5,702 nucleotides of DNA from Comamonadaceae bacterium (GTDB lineage Bacteria > Pseudomonadota > Gammaproteobacteria > Burkholderiales > Burkholderiaceae_C): contig CANCAO010000127.1 in the NCBI GenBank assembly GCA_947374105.1, positions 1 to 5,702 on the forward strand, given 5' to 3'. How positions within the stretch are numbered: position 1 is the stretch's first letter; the number at the start of each line of letters is the position of its first letter. Below the pieces are notes generated by a model. That model had not been told where the DNA came from. It saw only the letters and a program-made list of their open reading frames with translations, and did no database searches. The translations under genes were made by a program, and so were the position numbers. This document shows positions 1 through 5,552 of this stretch, one piece after another.

Positions 1-381
1 CCTTGCATCGTGCTCGCGCATTCACAGGGCGGGCCTTTTGCCTATCAAGTGGCGCAAGCGCGTCCTGACAAGGTCAAAGCCTTGGTGTTGGTGGAGCCCG
101 CAGGCATCGGGGACGCCGCCAACGCAGCCGCACTCAAAAACACGCCCAACGTCAGCATCTATGGTGACTTTATTGACAATGATTCACGCTGGCCGACTAT
201 CAGGGCCAACAACGTCAAGTTTCAGGCGTCCATCCGTGCTGCGGGGGGCTCGCCAGAGTTGATTGATCTGCCCGCGATCGGCATCAAAGGCAACAGTCAC
301 ATGATGATGATGGACAAAAATAGCCAAGACATCGCGGCCGTGATTCAAAAGTGGTTAGAGAGCAAAGGCTTGACGAAGTGA
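1..381 (+). CDS. alpha/beta hydrolase (esterase-like), C-terminal part, 5' truncated
   Basis: The frame is open from the first base, so the gene starts upstream of the window; the GTG at 10 is internal. The nucleophile elbow reads AHSQGG, with the predicted catalytic Ser at 22-24. The next strand ends in LVLVEPAG, whose Glu (94-96) sits where some esterases place the catalytic acid. The predicted catalytic His (298-300) is in the segment GNSHMMMMDKNS, followed by a final amphipathic helix (DIAAVIQKWLESKGL), which is the usual end of the fold. From family knowledge this is a Ser-His-acid hydrolase acting on an ester or similar bond; the HSQ-G elbow and VEP segment recall esterases related to Alcaligenes esterase 713, but that assignment is tentative. 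The substrate is unknown, and any signal peptide would lie outside the window. It converges on the minus-strand amidase with 21 bases between the stops and no visible hairpin terminator. Confidence 0.85.
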   Translation, partial: PCIVLAHSQGGPFAYQVAQARPDKVKALVLVEPAGIGDAANAAALKNTPNVSIYGDFIDNDSRWPTIRANNVKFQASIRAAGGSPELIDLPAIGIKGNSHMMMMDKNSQDIAAVIQKWLESKGLTK

Positions 382-402
382 TGGGTCACGACGACGCCAT
401 CT

Positions 403-1686
403 TCACCTAGTCAGGCGCTCATGCACCCACTGCGCCACCGCCAGCAGGTGGTGGTCTTGTCCGAAGCGCCCGACCAATTGCAAGCCCACCGGCAAGCCTT
501 TTTGACCGGTGGTGAAGGGCAGGTGCACGCTGGGCAGGCCGAGGATGGACCAGCTGCGGCAAAACAGCGGGTCACCGGTGGCCGTGCCTTCAGGCGCAAT
601 GCCGGTGGTACTGGGGGTGAGCAGCACGTCATGGTTTTCAAACAGGGCGTCGATGCTCTGGCGCCAGTCGGCCACCTGGCTCAGTTGCTCGGCGTGGCGT
701 GCTCCGGTCATCGCCATGCCGTCCTCCAGCAAGTTGTTCAAGGGCGCGCTTAAACGATCACGGTGGTGAATGCGCTCATGGCTCAGGGCGCGGGCCACCT
801 CGAAGGTCATCACGTTTTTTTGGAGCTGGATCAGGTCGGCGAAGTTGTCTGGCGTGACCACGTCTTCGCAGTCCTTCGCTTGCGCGGACAGGATGCGGGC
901 GGCTTGCTCCCAAGCATGCTGAACATCCGCATCGGCTTGGGGCCATGACGGCGTCTGAAAGAGGCCAATGCGCGGCAGGGCGGCCTCGCTCCAGCCACTC
1001 AGGCGCTTGTCGCCGGTGAGTACCGCGCCCAACAGACCCACATCGCGCACGCTACGTCCAAAACCGCCGACGATGTCCATGGTTTGCGACAGGCTTTTGA
1101 CACCGCCGCTTGCCACACGCCCGAGACTGGGCTTGAATCCCACCACACCACAATAGGCCGCCGGGCGGATGATGGAGCCCGCTGTTTGTGTGCCGAGTGC
1201 TAATGGCAGCATGTGGTCGGCCACTGCCGCCGCCGAGCCACTGGATGAACCGCCCGGTGTGTGGGCGGTGTTGTGGGGGTTGCGCGTGGGGCCGGGTGTG
1301 AAGTAGGCGAACTCGGTGCTCACCGTTTTGCCCAGTACCACCGCCCCGGCTTCACGGCACAGGGCCACGGGCGACGCGTCGGTGCGTGGACGATAGCCGG
1401 CATAAACGGAGGAGCCGTAAGTGGTGTCGAATTCAGACGTATCGAACAAATCTTTGACGCCAAGCGGTAGGCCGTGCAGCAAACCGCGCACCGGGCCTGC
1501 GTCCAGCGCGCGGGCGGTTGCCAGCGCGGCGTCGGGATCGAGGTGCGCGAAAGCGTGGATTTCGCTCTCGCGCTCGGTGATGCGCTCTAGGCAGGCGCGC
1601 ACCAGGTCTTCGGATTTAAGTTCGCGCCGGGTTAGCAGGATGACTGCTTGCCACGCGTCGAGTGTCAAGAGTTGTTCAGTGTTCAT
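403..1686 (-). CDS. amidase-signature family hydrolase (GatA/AtzF-like fold)
   Basis: This 427-residue protein belongs to the amidase signature family, which hydrolyses C-N amide bonds in the cytoplasm using a Ser-cisSer-Lys triad. All three parts are visible: Lys78 in GLPLGVKDLFDT, the Gly/Ser-rich loop PGGSSSGSAAAVA (cis-Ser about 147), and nucleophile Ser171 in GTQTAGSIIRPAAYCG, followed by the conserved VVGFKPS. The C-terminal part has the typical LLTPSTTGIAPEG and LGLPSVHLPF...GLPVGLQLVG segments. The length is at the short end for the family (often 450-490), but nothing essential appears missing. I chose the ATG at 1684-1686, giving MNTEQLLTLDAW. An in-frame TTG seven codons upstream (1705-1707) would add MPYKIIP, but neither start has a clear Shine-Dalgarno sequence. 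The motifs do not identify the substrate, and a GatCAB role is unlikely because no gatB or gatC lies beside it. It is transcribed divergently from the HD-GYP-like gene. Confidence 0.9.
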   Translation of the reverse strand: MNTEQLLTLDAWQAVILLTRRELKSEDLVRACLERITERESEIHAFAHLDPDAALATARALDAGPVRGLLHGLPLGVKDLFDTSEFDTTYGSSVYAGYRPRTDASPVALCREAGAVVLGKTVSTEFAYFTPGPTRNPHNTAHTPGGSSSGSAAAVADHMLPLALGTQTAGSIIRPAAYCGVVGFKPSLGRVASGGVKSLSQTMDIVGGFGRSVRDVGLLGAVLTGDKRLSGWSEAALPRIGLFQTPSWPQADADVQHAWEQAARILSAQAKDCEDVVTPDNFADLIQLQKNVMTFEVARALSHERIHHRDRLSAPLNNLLEDGMAMTGARHAEQLSQVADWRQSIDALFENHDVLLTPSTTGIAPEGTATGDPLFCRSWSILGLPSVHLPFTTGQKGLPVGLQLVGRFGQDHHLLAVAQWVHERLTR

Positions 1687-1862
1687 GGGGATAATTTTGT
1701 AAGGCAAAATTTGCAGTGGAGATGGACAATTTTCAATATCGTACGGAAATCAATCCTGGGTTCTGTCGACATTAGCATCTGCCCAATGCATGCCATACTT
1801 CGAATCAGGTGGTTGATTTCCACTTATAAACCGTCCCCAAACTTGGTGCTACGAAATTTGAC
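1687..1862. promoter_or_regulatory. divergent intergenic region between amidase and HD-GYP-like genes
   Basis: These 176 bases separate two divergent genes and should hold both promoters. The stretch is visibly richer in A and T than the flanking amidase gene. It contains a 9-bp inverted repeat (listed separately) and a short palindrome GCAAA-A-TTTGC at 1704-1714, just upstream of the chosen amidase start. On the minus strand, TTGAAA (complement of 1731-1736) is a fair -35-like hexamer, but the matching -10 at 17-base spacing is only CAAATT. On the plus strand, TATAAA at 1825-1830 resembles a -10 box without a good -35 partner. I therefore do not call exact promoters. No small gene in it is convincing. 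Confidence 0.45.
1745..1821. repeat. 9-bp perfect inverted repeat GGAAATCAA / TTGATTTCC
   Basis: GGAAATCAA at 1745-1753 is the exact reverse complement of TTGATTTCC at 1813-1821, with 59 bases between the arms. A third related half-site, AATCA at 1803-1807, forms a smaller inverted repeat with TGATT at 1814-1818 (6-base spacer). The position inside a divergent promoter region would suit paired operator sites for a regulator that contacts both. The function is inferred only; a 9-bp match in 176 bases is uncommon but could be chance. Confidence 0.35.
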
Positions 1863-3137
1863 ATGTGGAAAAAACTAGGTCCCCCAATTCTCATTGATCC
1901 CTCGCAAGTGGTGATTGGCTTGTATATCTGGCTGGACGTCACATGGGATAAACATCCTTTTTTTTCTAGTCGCGTGATGGTGAAGTCCGACAAGGACGTG
2001 ATCATCATAAGATCGTTGGATGTCGCTGGTAAGTTGTACTACTACCCTGAGCAGAGTACGGCTCAGCCCCATGCAATGGTATCAACCGTCAAGGATGAAG
2101 ATGCTACAGCGGCTGCACAAAAAACGGCGCTTATGGCGGAAATATTGGCGTTAGAGAAGTCAAAAAAATCAAAGCAAGCTGCATTGCGCGAAGCTGCAGC
2201 CCGTGCAGATCAAGCGTGGTCGAACGCCGCCCGGGCTACAAAACAGGCATTGAATGACTTGCAGAGATCACCCAAAATGGCGGGCAAACAATTGGTGACT
2301 CTGGCAGCCGAAACGGCGGCCATTGTTGCCAAAGGCAGCGAGGTGTTACTGCACTTATTGGGCGACAAAAATGAGCAAGGGCCGCAGTTCCACGCACTGA
2401 ATACGATGACCTTGAGCATGCTGGTGGGAAAGAAGGCGGGTTTATCGGAACGCGCCTTGTCTGATTTGGCACTTGCGGCGCTGGCTCATGACGCAGGTGA
2501 ATCACAAATTCCTCAGCAAATTCTCGCAAATTCTCAGCGCAAGAAACACGAGGAAGATTTCTATCGGCAACACGTCGGTTTCAGTTTGCAATTCGCGTCG
2601 GAATCGGGTGAGTTCAGCCAAGATGCTTTGACCACGATTGCCGATCACAACGAAGCGATGGACGGATCAGGCTGGCCCAAGAAAAAGAAAGGCGCAGCAC
2701 TCAGTGTTTCCGCGCGTATTTTGGCGATGGTTGATAGATACGACAATTTGTGCTCCCCCGCCACGACCAAGGGCGTACCGCTGATGCCTGCCGAGGCCTT
2801 GGCCACCATGTTTAAGAACGAGTCTGCACGGTTGGACATGTCGTTATTGAGCCTGATGATTAAGCTTTTGGGCGTGTACCCTCCAGGAACTATCGTTCAG
2901 TTGAGTGATGGTGCCCTGGCACTCGTGATAGCCCCAGGCGCTAACAGCTTAAAACCGACGGTTCTCGTGTACACCCCAGAGCTGGCTAAAGATGACGCGC
3001 CCACGCTTGAGCTTGCCAATGAGGCTGACTTGAAGATCACTGAAGCCATTCGCCCTTCCTCACTGCCGGCAGACGTGTTTCAATGGCTCAGCCCACAGCA
3101 GCGTTTGTCGTATTTTTTCTCGGTGGATGGTCAATAA
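1863..3137 (+). CDS. DUF3391 and HD-GYP-like domain protein with degenerate signature motifs
   Basis: This 424-residue protein has no signal peptide or membrane segment, so it is probably cytoplasmic. Residues about 10-62 match the DUF3391 pattern that precedes many HD-GYP domains (IDPSQVVIGLYIWLD...PFFSSRVMVKSDKDV). Residues about 82-135 form a charged, Ala/Lys-rich helix, probably a coiled linker. Residues about 175-310 are HD-GYP-like: His177, HD at 209-210, His237, HNE at 262-264, DGSGWP at 267-272 and DRYD at 291-294. Against the consensus, HDxGK reads HDAGE, HHE reads HNE and GYP reads GWP. The tail from about 339 (YPPGTIVQLSDG) is typical of this architecture. Family members hydrolyse cyclic di-GMP; the changed residues leave activity uncertain, so it may bind rather than cleave nucleotide. 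An in-frame stop at 1827-1829 and no other upstream start support the ATG at 1863, although no Shine-Dalgarno is evident. GC is about 50% in sampled lines, lower than in its neighbours. Confidence 0.87.
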   Translation: MWKKLGPPILIDPSQVVIGLYIWLDVTWDKHPFFSSRVMVKSDKDVIIIRSLDVAGKLYYYPEQSTAQPHAMVSTVKDEDATAAAQKTALMAEILALEKSKKSKQAALREAAARADQAWSNAARATKQALNDLQRSPKMAGKQLVTLAAETAAIVAKGSEVLLHLLGDKNEQGPQFHALNTMTLSMLVGKKAGLSERALSDLALAALAHDAGESQIPQQILANSQRKKHEEDFYRQHVGFSLQFASESGEFSQDALTTIADHNEAMDGSGWPKKKKGAALSVSARILAMVDRYDNLCSPATTKGVPLMPAEALATMFKNESARLDMSLLSLMIKLLGVYPPGTIVQLSDGALALVIAPGANSLKPTVLVYTPELAKDDAPTLELANEADLKITEAIRPSSLPADVFQWLSPQQRLSYFFSVDGQ

Positions 3138-3164
3138 GCTCGAACTCAACATAATTCTCTCATC

Positions 3165-3857
3165 ATGACCATTACCCCCAAAACCCATCTCAAAATCGAC
3201 ATCGTTTCCGACGTCTCCTGCCCTTGGTGCGTTATAGGCTTGACGGCGCTGGAAAACGCTTTGGCTCAGGCTGGCGATGTCGTCACCGCTGATCTTCATT
3301 TTCAGCCTTTCGAGATCAACCCCGATATGCCGCCCGGCGGGCAAGACATGGCTGAAAACTTGACACGCAAATACGGTTCCACGCCCGAGCAGCAGGCGCA
3401 AAGCCGCGAGGCCATTCGCCAGCGCGGGGCGGCCTTGGGCTTTGAGTTTCGGCCTGAGGGACGGGGCCGAATTTACAACACCTTTGACGCGCATCGGCTG
3501 TTGTACTGGGCCGGCCTGGAAGACGCCCATCAGCCCTCAGCAGGCAAGCAACACGCCCTCAAGAAAGCGATTTTGAGCGCTTATTTCACCCACGCCCAAA
3601 GCCCTGCGGATCATGATGTACTGGTACAGCTCGCAGGCCAAGCTGGACTGGAGGAGGCACGCGCTCGCGCCGTCCTCGCCAGCGATGAATTTGGTCTGGA
3701 GGTGCGCGAACGCGAGCAGTTCTACCAACGTGCGGGCATCAGCGGCGTGCCTGCTGTCATCATCAATGACAGGCATCTGATCTCAGGCGGGCAGCCGGTG
3801 GAAGTTTTTGAGCAGGCACTGCGAGAAATTGCAGGCCAGATGGCGAAGGAGACTTGA
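3165..3857 (+). CDS. FrnE-type DsbA-family thiol oxidoreductase
   Basis: This 230-residue protein has the thioredoxin-fold DsbA layout: an opening strand (LKIDIVSDVS) running into the active-site motif CPWC (Cys19, Cys22), a long helical insertion, and a C-terminal GVPA with the expected cis-Pro at 196, followed by ISGGQPVEVFEQAL. The arrangement, including NPDMPPGG and the NTFDAHRLLYWA segment, is that of the FrnE/YwbO branch. It has no signal peptide, so unlike periplasmic DsbA it should act in the cytoplasm on dithiol/disulfide or related redox chemistry. The two cysteines separate it from true 2-hydroxychromene-2-carboxylate isomerases, which share the fold but use a serine there, although databases often mix the names. 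It starts 27 bases after the HD-GYP-like gene and ends 2 bases before the dioxygenase start. No Shine-Dalgarno is obvious before its ATG. The physiological substrate is unknown. Confidence 0.9.
   Translation: MTITPKTHLKIDIVSDVSCPWCVIGLTALENALAQAGDVVTADLHFQPFEINPDMPPGGQDMAENLTRKYGSTPEQQAQSREAIRQRGAALGFEFRPEGRGRIYNTFDAHRLLYWAGLEDAHQPSAGKQHALKKAILSAYFTHAQSPADHDVLVQLAGQAGLEEARARAVLASDEFGLEVREREQFYQRAGISGVPAVIINDRHLISGGQPVEVFEQALREIAGQMAKET
3846..3851 (+). promoter_or_regulatory. Shine-Dalgarno AAGGAG fixing the dioxygenase start
   Basis: AAGGAG lies inside the last codons of the oxidoreductase gene, 8 bases before the ATG at 3860. It favours that ATG over the in-frame TTG at 3854, which would sit only 2 bases from the site. 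Its position before the upstream stop indicates translational coupling of the two genes. Confidence 0.8.
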
Positions 3858-3859
3858 CC

Positions 3860-4693
3860 ATGAGCAGTCCGATGAAACTCCCCGTGCTGTCCTTGTCCCA
3901 CGGTTCACCCATGTTTGCGCTAGAGACCGGCCAGACCGGCCCTATCCTGCAAAACTTTGGCCAACAACTGCAAGGCGGCGCGCGGTTCCCATCCCTGAGC
4001 GGCGTGGTCATCATGTCCCCGCACTGGATGACGCATGGCCCGGCGGTGATGACCAACCCGGCTCCACCCACTTGGCATGACTTTGGCGGCTTTCCCCCTG
4101 CGCTGTACCAGTTGCAATACCCTGCACCGGGTGCGCCCGCGCTGGCTCAGGAGGTGTTGCATGCCTTGCAGGCCGCAGGCGTTCCCGCACAGGCTGATGC
4201 CAAGCGTCCGCTGGACCACGGGGCCTGGGTGCCGCTGATGCATTTATTTCCCCGTGCGGACGTGCCGGTGGTGCAAGTGGCCTTGCCGGTGGAAGCCGGG
4301 CCGCGTGAGGTCTATGCCTTGGGTCACGCCTTGCGCCATTTGCGCGAGCAGGGTGTGTTCATTGTGGGCTCGGGCGGCATGACGCACAACCTAGGTGAAT
4401 TCTTTGGGGGCCGTCCTGAGCTGGGTGATCCTGCCGATCCCTATGTGATCGCCTTTAGCCGCTGGGTCGAAGACGCCGTGCAAGCGAATGACCGCGAGCG
4501 CCTCTTCAACTACCGCACGCTGGCCCCGCACGCCGTGCGGGCGCACCCAAGTGAAGAGCACTTTTTGCCGATCTTCTTTGCTCTGGGTGCTGCTGGATGG
4601 GGTGACGGCGGTACAACACCATCACGGGTTAATTACATGAGCCGGGAAGTTATGTACCGCTACCTTGCCATGGACGCGTTTGTATTGCAGTGA
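3860..4693 (+). CDS. DODA-type extradiol ring-cleavage dioxygenase (class III, LigB-like)
   Basis: This 277-residue protein matches the 4,5-DOPA dioxygenase (DODA/YgiD) branch of class III extradiol dioxygenases, which cleave catechol-type rings with O2 at a mononuclear non-haem metal site. Conserved landmarks are SLSHGSPM (His14), GVVIMSPHWMT (His55), WHDFGGFP (73-79), YPAPG (87-91), LDHGAWVPLMHLFP (His120), GSGGMTHNL (His176) and HPSEEHFLP (His234). His14 and His55 are the expected metal ligands, with a third histidine from the later set. The length is normal for the branch (about 260-280) and no signal peptide is present. The start is the ATG at 3860, backed by AAGGAG; it lies 2 bases after the oxidoreductase stop. 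Homologues are annotated for DOPA and other catechols, but the true substrate here is not evident, and no other genes of an aromatic degradation pathway are visible. Confidence 0.92.
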   Translation: MSSPMKLPVLSLSHGSPMFALETGQTGPILQNFGQQLQGGARFPSLSGVVIMSPHWMTHGPAVMTNPAPPTWHDFGGFPPALYQLQYPAPGAPALAQEVLHALQAAGVPAQADAKRPLDHGAWVPLMHLFPRADVPVVQVALPVEAGPREVYALGHALRHLREQGVFIVGSGGMTHNLGEFFGGRPELGDPADPYVIAFSRWVEDAVQANDRERLFNYRTLAPHAVRAHPSEEHFLPIFFALGAAGWGDGGTTPSRVNYMSREVMYRYLAMDAFVLQ

Positions 4694-4708
4694 CAGTGCG
4701 TCTATAGT
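4680..4708 (+). promoter_or_regulatory. possible sigma70-type promoter for the VOC gene
   Basis: TATAGT at 4703-4708 matches the -10 consensus at 5 of 6 positions. TTGTAT at 4680-4685 lies 17 bases upstream and keeps the TTG of the -35 box but only 3 of 6 positions overall. It overlaps the last codons of the dioxygenase gene. Transcription from here would give a leader of about 60 bases containing the decayed repeat at 4719-4745. The 79-base gap suggests the VOC gene has its own promoter, but this call is weak. Confidence 0.3.
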
Positions 4709-4718
4709 CAGAAATACA

Positions 4719-4745
4719 GTCATTCCTGCGCAGACAAGAATCCAG
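4719..4745. repeat. decayed copy of a short dispersed intergenic repeat (VIPAQ type)
   Basis: The segment begins GTCATTCCTGCGCAG and ends AAGAATCCAG, a worn version of the dyad repeat with core ATTCCCGCGCAGGCGGGAAT that I know from Comamonadaceae and related genomes. Its translated hallmark there is VIPAQAGIQ; one frame here reads VIPAQTRIQ. The left arm ATTCCTGC and the right arm ACAAGAAT now pair at only 6 of 8 positions, so any hairpin is weak. It lies between the dioxygenase stop and the VOC ribosome binding site. The family assignment rests on memory of the motif, not on a search. Confidence 0.55.
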
Positions 4746-4757
4746 CAGACCGCACCC

Positions 4758-4763
4758 AAGGAG
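4758..4763 (+). promoter_or_regulatory. Shine-Dalgarno AAGGAG fixing the VOC gene start
   Basis: AAGGAG lies 9 bases before the ATG at 4773, where the protein opens MSKTLSKFVWYEL, the normal beginning of a VOC domain. This excludes the longer in-frame reading from 4665, whose 36 extra residues would overlap the dioxygenase gene and translate the intergenic repeat. Confidence 0.8.
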
Positions 4764-4772
4764 TCAATTCAA

Positions 4773-5546
4773 ATGTCCAAAACCCTCTCTAAATTCGTCT
4801 GGTACGAATTGATGACCAGCGACACCCAGGCCGCCGAGACTTTTTACAAACAAGTGATTGGCTGGGACGCTAAAGACGCAGGCATGCCCACTGGCCCGTA
4901 CACGATTGTGTCGATGGGTGCTGCAATGGTCGGCGGCATCATGGCCATTCCTGCGCAAGCCGCTGCCATGGGTGCCCGCCCGGGCTGGCTGGGCTACATC
5001 TCGGTGGAAGACGTGGATGCGCACACCGAGAAAGTCAAAGCCGCAGGGGGGCGGCAGTTTGTCGCGCCGACTGACATCCCTGGCGTGGGCCGCTTTTCTT
5101 GCATGTGCGACCCGCAAGGTGCTGTCTTCATGCTGTTCAAGGGCAACGGTGAACCCGACCAAGCTCCCCCGGCCCCCGGCACGCCCGGCCACATGGGTTG
5201 GCGTGAGTTGCACGCGGGCGAAGGCGTCAGCGCGTGGGACTTTTATGCCAGCCAGTTTGGCTGGACCAAGACCGAAGCCATGGACATGGGGCCGATGGGG
5301 GTGTATCAGATGTTTGCCACCGGCGATGCACCGGTGGGCGGCATGATGACCAAGATGCCTGAGACGCCCATGCCTCATTGGCTTTACTACATCAATGTGG
5401 ACGCGATTGACGCTGCTATCGCCCGGGTAAGTGAGGCCGGTGGCAAGGTTATCAACGGCCCGATGGAAGTGCCCGGTGGCATGTGGATCGTCCAGTGTTT
5501 GGACCCGCAAGGGGCCATGTTTGCGCTGCTGGCATCCAAGCGCTGA
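4773..5546 (+). CDS. two-domain VOC family protein (glyoxalase/bleomycin-resistance fold)
   Basis: This 257-residue cytoplasmic protein contains two tandem VOC domains. The first (about 5-123) opens FVWYELMTSD and closes with CDPQGAVFMLF. A Pro-rich linker (about 127-138) follows. The second (about 140-254) opens MGWRELHAGE and closes with LDPQGAMFALL. Each carries the FY...GW helix-turn (FYKQVIGW, FYASQFGW) typical of the fold. The architecture and length resemble the 27-30 kDa two-glyoxalase-domain proteins such as mycobacterial Cfp30B/Rv0577; this likeness is from family knowledge. Glu12 and Glu145, in matching places, are possible ligands, but the usual His/Glu metal set of true glyoxalase I is not clearly present, so neither metal binding nor glyoxalase activity should be assumed. 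It is Met-rich: 21 of 257 residues. The start is supported by AAGGAG. It follows the dioxygenase gene by 79 bases and converges on a minus-strand gene 6 bases beyond its stop. Confidence 0.9.
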   Translation: MSKTLSKFVWYELMTSDTQAAETFYKQVIGWDAKDAGMPTGPYTIVSMGAAMVGGIMAIPAQAAAMGARPGWLGYISVEDVDAHTEKVKAAGGRQFVAPTDIPGVGRFSCMCDPQGAVFMLFKGNGEPDQAPPAPGTPGHMGWRELHAGEGVSAWDFYASQFGWTKTEAMDMGPMGVYQMFATGDAPVGGMMTKMPETPMPHWLYYINVDAIDAAIARVSEAGGKVINGPMEVPGGMWIVQCLDPQGAMFALLASKR

Positions 5547-5552
5547 TTAAGT

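Noticed and set aside
382..402. Bidirectional terminator between the converging hydrolase and amidase genes
   Set aside because: The 21-base gap has no inverted repeat followed by a T-run on either strand.
421..753. Plus-strand open frame of 110 residues inside the amidase gene
   Set aside because: It is antisense to the conserved C-terminal amidase segments and has a composition typical of a shadow frame.
1648..1878. Plus-strand open frame of 76 residues spanning the divergent intergenic region
   Set aside because: It starts inside the amidase gene and runs into the HD-GYP-like gene, with no domain, no Shine-Dalgarno and no coding-like composition.
3150..3155. CATAAT as a -10 box giving a near-leaderless oxidoreductase transcript
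   Set aside because: The hexamer is close to consensus, but no -35-like sequence lies at suitable spacing, so a promoter cannot be supported.
3060..3530. Minus-strand open frame of 156 residues across the HD-GYP/oxidoreductase junction
   Set aside because: It is antisense to two well-supported genes, has no family motifs and no ribosome binding site that I can see.
3165..3857. Annotation as 2-hydroxychromene-2-carboxylate isomerase
   Set aside because: The fold is shared, but the CPWC motif with two cysteines indicates a DsbA/FrnE-type oxidoreductase; the isomerases use a serine at the first position.
4665..4772. Upstream extension of the VOC gene to an ATG at 4665
   Set aside because: It would overlap the dioxygenase gene and translate a decayed intergenic repeat; the ATG at 4773 has a good AAGGAG at normal spacing and begins the VOC domain properly.
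4764..5510. Minus-strand open frame of 248 residues opposite the VOC gene
   Set aside because: It is His/Arg/Gly-rich with no recognisable domain and lies wholly antisense to a clear VOC gene; it is a by-product of the high GC and codon pattern of the plus strand.
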